Positions 7,434 to 14,074 of a DNA stretch of 37,964 nt are shown one piece after another. The number at the start of each line of letters is the position of its first letter. The stretch's first letter is position 1. This DNA is from an uncultured Bacteroidales bacterium (GTDB lineage Bacteria; Bacteroidota; Bacteroidia; Bacteroidales; Bacteroidaceae). The translations under genes and the position numbers were made by a program. The stretch is taken from NCBI GenBank assembly GCA_902800305.1, contig CADCDP010000037.1, positions 1 through 37,964 on the forward strand. Reading direction: 5' to 3'. Under the pieces are notes generated by a model, which saw only the letters and a program-made list of their open reading frames with translations, was not told the origin of the DNA and did not search any database.

Positions 7434-7736
7434 ATGAGAATCGTAGGAACATTGAGCAAGGTGGGCGACCTGAAAGAGGGTGTCGCCCGTGAGACAGGAA
7501 ACGTGTGGTGCAACCGCGACATCACCGTAGTGTGGAACGAGGAAACGAGGTACTCCGACGGCAGGGTGAAAACCCACGAGCAAGCCCTGCGGATGACGCT
7601 GAAAGGCGACAACGCCCGCAATTTCAGCCTCCAAGTGGGCACACGGGTGGAAGCACTCGTCGGCTTCACGGTGAGCCACTATCAGGGACGCGAATACCAA
7701 AACATCTACTGCTCCAACATCTATGTGGCGGCGTGA
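7434..7736 (+). CDS. Small OB-fold-like (DUF3127-type) protein, likely ssDNA-binding
   Basis: A 100-residue, beta-rich protein starting [20 protein letters not shown]. Regularly spaced strands ([46 protein letters not shown]) resemble the five-stranded OB fold of single-strand DNA-binding proteins and the DUF3127 family of Bacteroidetes. It lacks the acidic C-terminal tail of true SSB. Its place after a primase-helicase gene in the same orientation makes a ssDNA-binding accessory role likely, though the family assignment is by pattern only. The two genes are separated by 373 bases of repeat DNA, so they may not share one intact transcript. A 26-bp repeat begins three bases after the stop, and a terminator follows. 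Confidence 0.65.
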   Translation: MRIVGTLSKVGDLKEGVARETGNVWCNRDITVVWNEETRYSDGRVKTHEQALRMTLKGDNARNFSLQVGTRVEALVGFTVSHYQGREYQNIYCSNIYVAA

Positions 7737-7739
7737 AAT

Positions 7740-7765
7740 GCGCCAAACGCCAAATGCCAAATAAG
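7740..7765 (+). repeat. 26-bp GCCAAA heptamer repeat, direct copy
   Basis: It is identical to 4436-4461 and in the same orientation as 14-39. It begins three bases after the stop of the OB-fold gene and is the last copy in the window, so the accessory region at 14-7765 is bracketed by directly repeated copies. Confidence 0.85.
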
Positions 7766-7771
7766 AAAAAG

Positions 7772-7795
7772 AGTCCGCGCAAACGGGCTTTTTTT
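7772..7795 (+). terminator. Short rho-independent terminator
   Basis: AGTCCG (7772-7777) pairs with CGGGCT (7784-7789), with one G-T pair, and is followed by a T run to 7795. It would end the transcript of the OB-fold gene before the pyrF promoter. Confidence 0.6.
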
Positions 7796-7829
7796 CTTGA
7801 CAATGTGCCGACATGTACGTTTTTTTTCC

Positions 7830-7837
7830 TAACTTTG
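7830..7837 (+). promoter_or_regulatory. -7 element of the pyrF promoter
   Basis: TAACTTTG matches the Bacteroidetes -7 consensus, 27 bases before the pyrF ATG. No good TTTG lies at the expected distance upstream; the region there is a T-rich run. Confidence 0.55.
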
Positions 7838-7864
7838 CAGCTGAAAAGCAAAACATCATACATT

Positions 7865-8680
7865 ATGACACGCAAAGAACTCATCAACCAGATTTTCACG
7901 AAGAAGACCTTCCTGTGTGTAGGTCTCGACACCGACATCAAGAAAATACCAGCACATCTGCTCGGAGAGGAAGACCCGATTTTCGCCTTCAACAAGGCCA
8001 TCATCGATGCCACAGCACCTTATTGTGTGGCGTACAAACCCAACCTCGCTTTCTATGAGAGCATGGGCGTGAAAGGCTGGATTTCGTTCGAAAAGACCAT
8101 CCAGTACCTCAACGAGAACTACCCCCAGCACTTCATCATCGCTGATGCCAAACGTGGCGACATCGGCAACACCAGCGCGATGTATGCCCGCACATTCTTC
8201 GAGGAAATGAACATCGACGCGCTCACCGTGGCTCCCTACATGGGCGAGGACAGCGTAACACCTTTCTTGCAATACGACGGCAAGTGGGTGATTCTCTTGG
8301 CACTCACCTCCAACAAGGGCAGCCATGATTTCCAACTCACCACCGACGCAGAGGGTGAACGCCTGTTTGAGAAAGTGCTGCGGAAGAGTCAGGAATGGGG
8401 CGACAAGGACAACATGATGTACGTGGTGGGTGCCACACAAGGCAAGATGTTCGAGGACATCCGCAAGGTAGCTCCCGACCACTTCCTGCTCGTGCCAGGC
8501 ATCGGCGCACAGGGTGGAAGCCTCGAAGAAGTGTGCAAGTACGGTATGACGAAGGATTGCGGTCTCATCGTCAATTCTTCCCGTGCCATCATCTATGCCG
8601 ACAAGACGGAGAAGTTTGCAGAGGTAGCAGGAGAGGAAGCGAAAAAGGTGGCAGAGCAAATGGCAAAGCTTTTAAGTTGA
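7865..8680 (+). CDS. pyrF: Orotidine 5'-phosphate decarboxylase
   Basis: A 271-residue enzyme of the long bacterial type. It decarboxylates OMP to UMP, the last step of de novo pyrimidine synthesis, in the cytosol. The TIM-barrel signature DAKRGDIGN (94-102) contains the Asp-Lys-x-x-Asp catalytic set (D94, K96, D99). CVGLDTD (18-24) and YKPNLAFYE (58-66) supply substrate contacts, and [11 protein letters not shown] and NSSRAIIYA form the phosphate site. ATG 7865 lies just after a good -7 element and gives the expected length. It stands alone on its transcript: a terminator precedes it and a long inverted repeat follows. It is the first clearly core gene after the accessory region. Confidence 0.97.
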   Translation: MTRKELINQIFTKKTFLCVGLDTDIKKIPAHLLGEEDPIFAFNKAIIDATAPYCVAYKPNLAFYESMGVKGWISFEKTIQYLNENYPQHFIIADAKRGDIGNTSAMYARTFFEEMNIDALTVAPYMGEDSVTPFLQYDGKWVILLALTSNKGSHDFQLTTDAEGERLFEKVLRKSQEWGDKDNMMYVVGATQGKMFEDIRKVAPDHFLLVPGIGAQGGSLEEVCKYGMTKDCGLIVNSSRAIIYADKTEKFAEVAGEEAKKVAEQMAKLLS

Positions 8681-8706
8681 CAGTGAAACATAAACATCAA
8701 AAGTTA

Positions 8707-8822
8707 ATTGCGCCGTTGGCACCGAAAGAAAAATATAAAAAAAGACATAAAAAATAAAGAAAAATATTTTTATCTATTTTTACTTTTTTTTACCTATTTT
8801 TCTTTCGGCGGCTTGCCGCAAT
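8707..8822. repeat. 116-bp imperfect palindrome downstream of pyrF
   Basis: The left arm (8707-8735, through CCGAAAGAAAAATA) and right arm (8795-8822, TATTTTTCTTTCGG then GCGGC and CCGCAAT) are inverted copies with a few mismatches. The AT-rich middle also pairs loosely, so nearly the whole stretch is one palindrome. It could terminate pyrF transcription or be a degenerate mobile repeat. Confidence 0.7.
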
Positions 8823-8879
8823 AAAACCTCCGCCACATTTGACAGTTGAGCTAACGCGATGCTTGCATCCCGCATGGCA

Positions 8880-8912
8880 ACTCCTAATTCCTAACTCCTA
8901 ATTCCTAATTCT
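8880..8912. repeat. Tandem CTCCTAATTCCTAA repeat
   Basis: CTCCTAATTCCTAA occurs twice in tandem and then partly a third time (TTCCTAATTCTC), directly before the GTG start of the HD-domain gene. The unit occupies the place where a ribosome binding site would lie. Confidence 0.7.
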
Positions 8913-8916
8913 CATC

Positions 8917-10176
8917 GTGCAATCCGCTAAAATCATCAATGACCCTGTGTTCGGCTTCATCCGCGTGCCTCGTGGTTTGCTGCTCGACATCGTGCGTCAC
9001 CCTGCTTTCTACCGTCTCAGCCGCATCAAGCAACTGGGTGGTGCCAACATCGTCTATCCAGGGGCACAGCACACCCGTCTGCAACACTCGCTCGGAGCGT
9101 TCCACCTGATGGGCAAAGCCATCTTGTCGCTCCAACTGAAAGGGCACTTCATCTTCGACAGTGAGGCAGAGGCGGTGCAAGCGGCCATCCTGCTGCACGA
9201 CATCGGTCATGGCCCTTTCAGTCATGTGTTGGAGCACACCCTCATCCAAGGGGTTGACCATGAAGAAATTTCGCTCATGGTGATGGAGCAGATGAACGAG
9301 GAAATGCGCGGACAGCTTTCCCTCGCCATCAAGATTTTCAAGGATGAATACCCCAAGCGATTCCTCCACCAACTCATTTCGTCACAACTCGACATGGATA
9401 GGCTTGACTACCTCAAGCGCGATGCCTTTTTCACGGGAGTGAATGAAGCCAATATCGGTTCCTCACGCATCATCGATATGCTCGACATGGTGGACGACCA
9501 GCTGGTGGTGGATAAGAAGGGCATCTATTCCATTGAGAACTACCTCGTCAGCCGCCGACTGATGTACTGGCAAGTGTATCTGCACAAGACTTCGGTAGCT
9601 GCCGAACACGTGATGATTAACGCTCTGCGTCGTGCCAAGCAACTGGCTCGATTAGAAATGCAGGAACAAGGGACAGGAAACAAGCATCAAGAGCAATGCC
9701 CCTCTCTGTTCGCCTCCCCTGCCCTCCACTTCTTCCTCTATCACGACATCGACCGCGAGACATTCCTCACACAGCCAGCTTGTCTGCAGCATTACCTCGC
9801 CCTCGACGACAACGACATTTGGTCGGCTCTGAAAGTGTGGTGTTCTCACCCCGACCCCATCCTCTCGCTGCTCAGCCGCGACTTCATCAACCGCAACATC
9901 TTCAAGGTGGAAATGAGCGACGAACCTTTTTCCGACGAGTATCAGCAACAGAAACGGGATGAATTGGCTCAGCGTTACGGCATCACACAAGAAGAAGCCA
10001 ACTACCTCATTTCCAACATCGAAGTGGGTAAGGATATGTATAGCCTTGATGATGACCAGATAGAAATCCGATTCAACGACGGCAGCACACGTGCCATAAC
10101 AGAAGCGAGCGATATGCTCAGCACATCACTCGCCACGAAAAAGGTACGTAAACATTATTTCTGCTATCAGCGATAA
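8917..10176 (+). CDS. HD-domain phosphohydrolase (SAMHD1/dGTPase-like family)
   Basis: A 419-residue metal-dependent hydrolase of the HD superfamily. The metal site is visible: H57 in RLQHSLGAFH, the HD pair H94-D95 in LLHDIGHGPFSH, and a later Asp in LDMDRLDYLKRDAF. This layout is that of the COG1078 proteins, relatives of dGTP triphosphohydrolases and SAMHD1; the exact substrate (dNTP or other nucleotide) cannot be read from sequence. The start is GTG 8917, giving MQSAKIINDPVFGFI, which aligns with the usual family N-terminus; no in-frame ATG offers a better start. The upstream region is tandem repeat with no clear promoter. The gene converges on the minus-strand lipoprotein pair with only nine bases between stops. 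Confidence 0.9.
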   Translation: MQSAKIINDPVFGFIRVPRGLLLDIVRHPAFYRLSRIKQLGGANIVYPGAQHTRLQHSLGAFHLMGKAILSLQLKGHFIFDSEAEAVQAAILLHDIGHGPFSHVLEHTLIQGVDHEEISLMVMEQMNEEMRGQLSLAIKIFKDEYPKRFLHQLISSQLDMDRLDYLKRDAFFTGVNEANIGSSRIIDMLDMVDDQLVVDKKGIYSIENYLVSRRLMYWQVYLHKTSVAAEHVMINALRRAKQLARLEMQEQGTGNKHQEQCPSLFASPALHFFLYHDIDRETFLTQPACLQHYLALDDNDIWSALKVWCSHPDPILSLLSRDFINRNIFKVEMSDEPFSDEYQQQKRDELAQRYGITQEEANYLISNIEVGKDMYSLDDDQIEIRFNDGSTRAITEASDMLSTSLATKKVRKHYFCYQR

Positions 10177-10185
10177 CCCTTGGGA

Positions 10186-10578
10186 TTACTTACCAGTGTC
10201 CAGTTTCCACTTACCGTCCACTTTGACCACGGTGCTCTTCTCGCTATCGGCAGAACCATCGCCATATTTCAGCGTGTAATCAACCTTAGCAGAATTTCCG
10301 TCCTCTGCCATTTCCACGTTGGTGATTTCCACACCAGTGATGCTGCCTCTCTTATCCATATCCTTGGCCATCTTCTCACGCAGCAAGGAGGCATACTGCT
10401 CTTTGTCTTTATCGGTGAGCGTTTTCTTGAAGTAGAAGAGGTCAACGGCTTCTTCATACTGTCCTGCTTGGATGCAAGCCACATACTCCTGCACCACGCC
10501 TTCGGGTGAATTTTTTGAACATGACACGAATGCCAAAACTACAAGCGCAAGGCTCAGAAATGATAACATCTTTTTCAT
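10186..10578 (-). CDS. DUF4878-type lipoprotein
   Basis: A 130-residue lipoprotein. The signal peptide MKKMLSFLSLALVVLAFVSC ends at the lipobox cysteine C20, so the mature protein is lipid-anchored, probably at the outer membrane. The remainder has the DUF4878/NTF2-like layout: PEGVVQEYVACIQAGQYEEAV as the first helices, a charged middle, and a curved sheet ending TVVKVDGKWKLD. Members of this family are widespread in Bacteroidetes with no defined biochemical role; the NTF2-like fold suggests a binding pocket. Its ATG overlaps the stop of the upstream YiiX-like gene (ATGA), so the two form a coupled pair. Confidence 0.85.
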   Translation of the reverse strand: MKKMLSFLSLALVVLAFVSCSKNSPEGVVQEYVACIQAGQYEEAVDLFYFKKTLTDKDKEQYASLLREKMAKDMDKRGSITGVEITNVEMAEDGNSAKVDYTLKYGDGSADSEKSTVVKVDGKWKLDTGK

Positions 10579-11231
10579 TGCTGTTGGGTTTTAAAAGGTT
10601 TAACATATAATATTTTAGAACTTTCCGCAATATCGCTGGGGAAAATACATTCACCATCCTTGCTCACCAACGTCGGCACATCGTGGCGATGCCCGTCGCT
10701 CACGTCGATGCCTTGCTGCAAATAAGCTTGCCAAACAAGTTCCGTGCAATACAACTGCATCGTGTCGGAGAGCTGGTAATCGTTGTCAAACTCCACCTGT
10801 TCCCTCATTTTCCGCAAAGCGTATCGGGATGCCGCCGCTGCGATGCTGTCAGCACAATCCACCCTCATCCAGGCACCACTCACGGCTCTTTCGGGAGCAT
10901 AGAAGGACGGCAGCGACTCGCACTTCACATACTCAGGTTCACCTCTCTCTGCCTCTCCAGGCACAGCATGAATGACCATCCACTCACCCTCTGACGAATC
11001 GCGATGAAGGATGCCCACATGAGAGTACAAGCTTTGGCTCGCATCCATCACCACACGGCTTTCAGCACCACAACCACCACGCAACACCAAATCGCCCTCC
11101 CGAAATGCTTCCTCACCTGTCAGCACCACCGACGTGCGGTTATCGGCACACGCGCTCAACAAAGACAAGCCGAACGTGACCGACACGGCCAATATGCCAC
11201 CCAAACGAACAAACGAAGCTGACTTTCCCAT
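10575..11231 (-). CDS. YiiX/YebB-like NlpC/P60-type cysteine peptidase lipoprotein
   Basis: A 218-residue protein with a lipoprotein signal (LSLLSAC, C28). The mature part matches the YiiX/YebB-like permuted papain-fold family: FREGDLVLRGG opens the domain, H71 in LYSHVGILHR is the likely catalytic His, and C162 in MQLYCTELVWQAYLQQG is the likely nucleophile. Family members act on peptide or amide bonds in the cell envelope, but the substrate here is unknown. It is first in a two-gene minus-strand operon, with its own promoter in the divergent region shared with the xylanase gene. Confidence 0.88.
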   Translation of the reverse strand: MGKSASFVRLGGILAVSVTFGLSLLSACADNRTSVVLTGEEAFREGDLVLRGGCGAESRVVMDASQSLYSHVGILHRDSSEGEWMVIHAVPGEAERGEPEYVKCESLPSFYAPERAVSGAWMRVDCADSIAAAASRYALRKMREQVEFDNDYQLSDTMQLYCTELVWQAYLQQGIDVSDGHRHDVPTLVSKDGECIFPSDIAESSKILYVKPFKTQQQ

Positions 11232-11241
11232 ATTCGGGAGC

Positions 11242-11272
11242 CAAAGTTACGGCTTAGTGTGTAAAAAAACAA
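11242..11272 (-). promoter_or_regulatory. Promoter of the YiiX-like/DUF4878 operon
   Basis: On the minus strand, TTG (11272-11270), a 20-base gap and TAACTTTG (11249-11242) match the consensus, 10 bases before the gene start. The initiation point would lie almost on the start codon, so the leader is very short. Confidence 0.65.
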
Positions 11273-11300
11273 GTTTTCGCAAGTTTATTCACACTTTTTC

Positions 11301-11331
11301 TTTGTCATTCCATCAATATGACGTAACTTTA
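11301..11331 (+). promoter_or_regulatory. Promoter of the GH10 xylanase gene
   Basis: TTTG at 11301-11304, a 19-base gap and TAACTTTA at 11324-11331 form a near-consensus promoter about 45 bases before the ATG. It is divergent from the lipoprotein promoter at 11242. Confidence 0.65.
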
Positions 11332-11375
11332 CGGCAAAATACAACAGAAAACAAACAGAAAAAAGTAAAACAAAC

Positions 11376-14051
11376 ATGAGAACAATCTATCTAACCATGT
11401 TGGCGGCTTGCTTTATCTGTGGAGAGGCGAAGGCACAACTTTCATCAAATGCAGACAAATTTTTGGGCAACATCACCACCAACTACCAAATGGATTACGG
11501 CAGCGAGAAATTCTATCAGCTGTGGAATCAAGTCACACCAGAGAACGAAACGAAATGGAGTTCCATCGAAGGCAGCGCACGTGGACAATTCAACTGGAGT
11601 GGAGCAGACAATGCTGCCAACTATGCCAAGAAATACGGGTTCCCCTTCAAGTTTCACACACTCATCTGGGGTTCACAATATCCAGGGTGGATAAACAACC
11701 TTTCCACGTCCGAGCAGTACAAGGCGATTGTGGAGTGGTACGATGCCACCAAGAAACACTATCCGAACCTCGAAATCATCGATGTGGTGAACGAAGCCAT
11801 TGCAGGTCATGCTCCTGCTCCCTACAAAGCCGCACTCGGTGGCGACGGCAAGACGGGGTACGATTGGATTATCAAGGCTTTCGAAATGGCGCATGAGCGT
11901 TGGCCAGATGCCATCCTCGTCTATAACGACTACAACACTTTTCAATGGAATACCGACCAATTTATTGCCCTTGTACGCACACTCCGCGATGCTGGTGCGC
12001 CGATTGATGCCTACGGATGTCAGTCGCACGACCTGACGGATTGCTCCCTCAGCACCTTCAAAGCTTCGATGGACAAATTGCAGAATGCGCTGAAAATGCC
12101 GATGTACAGCACCGAGTATGACATTGGTACAGAGAACGACAATCTGCAACTGCAGCGATACAAGGAACAAATACCTTATATGTGGGAAGCTGACTACTGT
12201 GCCGGCATCACGTTGTGGGGTTACATCTATGGCCACACATGGACAGATAACGGCAATTCGGGACTTATCAGAGACGGGAAAGACCGTCCTGCTATGACGT
12301 GGCTCCGCGAGTACATGCAAAGCGATAAGGCAAAGAATGCCAAAAGCCCTTTCCCTGGCATGAAGAAAGAGGCTTCTGTCTATATCAAGCCCTCCACCGT
12401 CACACCGACGAAGGGTGAGCCAATGACCGTCACCGTGAATGCACGACTCCGCACCCACACGATTGACCACATCGACCTCTATGTAAAAGGTTCACTCTAT
12501 AAGACCATTACCGAGGCAGCATCGGTCAATGCGAAGACGAAGGATGCCGCATACGAAGCTGAATACACACCTGCTGCCACAGGAAAGTATAGCCTTAAAG
12601 CGATTGTGGTAGATACGGAAGGCAACCAATATGAGCGCATCGGAGCTTTCACCGCCTACAACCCACGCAGCACCTTCAAGGGCGAAATCGACTTGCCAGG
12701 AACGGTTGAAGCGGAGAATTTCGACGTGGGTGGCGAAGGGCTTACCTTCCACGACTCAGACACCAACAACGAAGGCACATCTTCCTACCGTAACAACGGC
12801 GGCGGTGTGGACATCGTGACAGGTAATGGTGGTTATGCCCTCGGCTACACTGCTTCGGGCGAATGGTTGGAATACACCATCAACGTAAAAGAAGCAGGGC
12901 TTTACGCCTACGACGCTTACGTATCTTCGGGTACAACGGGTGCATCCATCAGCTTCTCTGTCGAAACGGATGGCACCGTAGAGGAACTGACCGAAGTGGT
13001 CAACATACCACAAACAGGTAGCAGCAACTGGGACAAGTATGTGGCTGTACACGGACGTACCCTCGTTTCCCTCGCCGAAGGCAAACACACGCTCCGAATG
13101 AACATCACCGGCAGCAACGGCAATATCGACAAGATAGCCTTCAAGCACATCGATGTGAACGAGAACCTTCGACTCACCATCAAATCCGACCCTGCTATTG
13201 CTACGGTCAACGAGAACACGACCCTCAAAGCCACCACAACAGCCACGAATGTGGAGAGTGTCAGCTTCTATGTGAACAATCAGCTCATCAAAACCGTCAA
13301 AGAAGAACCTTTCGAGACAACTTACAAACCGACCGCCAAGGGTACCTACGACGTGACGGCAGAAGCGACCGACTCCGACGGGAAGGTGTCGAAAGTATAT
13401 AAGTACTCGCTCAAAGTCAACAACAAACGAGCACCTTATCTGGCAAAGGCGGTGGCTATTCCTGGCATCCTCCAAGCAGAGAATTTCGACAAGGGAGGCG
13501 AAGGGCTTACCTTCCACGACTCCGACAGCAAGGATGAAGGTGATGCTAAATACCGCACCGACAACGAGGGTGTTGACCTTGTGAAGGGCAATAATGGCAC
13601 CGCGATAGGTTATACGGCCAATAATGAATGGTTGGAATACACCGTCGATGTGAAAGAACCTGGCAAGTACGCATTTGAGGCAACTGTCTCATCAGGTACA
13701 ACCGGCAGCGGATTCAGCATCGGATTAGTCAAGGATGGGAAGGTGACCGCGATGGGCAAAGTAAATGTGCCTCAAACAGGAAACAGCAACTGGGACACTT
13801 ACAAAACCGTCAAAGGAAACCTCACAAAAGAACTGGAAGCTGGTGAGCAGATTTTCCGCATCACCATTACGGGAGCAAGTTGCAACATCGACAAGATTGA
13901 ATTTATATGCACCATGAGTACAGACATAACGGATGTGGAGAGCACGCCACGTGCAACCACCGATGTCATCTACAATCTGGCAGGACAAAAAGTGGATGCC
14001 AACTATAAGGGTATTGTCATCAAGAATGGCAAGAAAGTACTCAACAGGTGA
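11376..14051 (+). CDS. Secreted GH10 endo-1,4-beta-xylanase with two CBM6 modules
   Basis: An 891-residue modular enzyme cutting beta-1,4-xylan. A signal peptide (about 1-20, ending AKA-Q) leads into a GH10 domain (about 25-325) with the acid/base E140 in DVVNEA and nucleophile E247 in STEYDI; WGYIYGHTW and HTLIWGSQYPGW are substrate-cleft motifs. Then come an Ig-like module (about 335-430), a CBM6 (about 434-593), a second Ig-like module (about 600-690) and a second CBM6 (about 691-845). Both CBM6 copies begin with AENFD..GEGLTFHDSD, and the DNA is nearly identical there, showing internal duplication. The C-terminus (YNLAGQKV to KNGKKVLNR) is the type IX secretion sorting tail common in Prevotella, so the enzyme is probably surface-attached. 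It has its own promoter. No SusC/SusD pair lies nearby. Confidence 0.95.
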   Translation: MRTIYLTMLAACFICGEAKAQLSSNADKFLGNITTNYQMDYGSEKFYQLWNQVTPENETKWSSIEGSARGQFNWSGADNAANYAKKYGFPFKFHTLIWGSQYPGWINNLSTSEQYKAIVEWYDATKKHYPNLEIIDVVNEAIAGHAPAPYKAALGGDGKTGYDWIIKAFEMAHERWPDAILVYNDYNTFQWNTDQFIALVRTLRDAGAPIDAYGCQSHDLTDCSLSTFKASMDKLQNALKMPMYSTEYDIGTENDNLQLQRYKEQIPYMWEADYCAGITLWGYIYGHTWTDNGNSGLIRDGKDRPAMTWLREYMQSDKAKNAKSPFPGMKKEASVYIKPSTVTPTKGEPMTVTVNARLRTHTIDHIDLYVKGSLYKTITEAASVNAKTKDAAYEAEYTPAATGKYSLKAIVVDTEGNQYERIGAFTAYNPRSTFKGEIDLPGTVEAENFDVGGEGLTFHDSDTNNEGTSSYRNNGGGVDIVTGNGGYALGYTASGEWLEYTINVKEAGLYAYDAYVSSGTTGASISFSVETDGTVEELTEVVNIPQTGSSNWDKYVAVHGRTLVSLAEGKHTLRMNITGSNGNIDKIAFKHIDVNENLRLTIKSDPAIATVNENTTLKATTTATNVESVSFYVNNQLIKTVKEEPFETTYKPTAKGTYDVTAEATDSDGKVSKVYKYSLKVNNKRAPYLAKAVAIPGILQAENFDKGGEGLTFHDSDSKDEGDAKYRTDNEGVDLVKGNNGTAIGYTANNEWLEYTVDVKEPGKYAFEATVSSGTTGSGFSIGLVKDGKVTAMGKVNVPQTGNSNWDTYKTVKGNLTKELEAGEQIFRITITGASCNIDKIEFICTMSTDITDVESTPRATTDVIYNLAGQKVDANYKGIVIKNGKKVLNR

Positions 14052-14074
14052 GAGTGAAAAACAAGTTCGCTTGG

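Noticed and set aside
8681..8916. A structured RNA or riboswitch between pyrF and the HD gene
   Set aside because: The palindrome is AT-rich and symmetrical like a mobile repeat or terminator, and no known riboswitch core was recognised.
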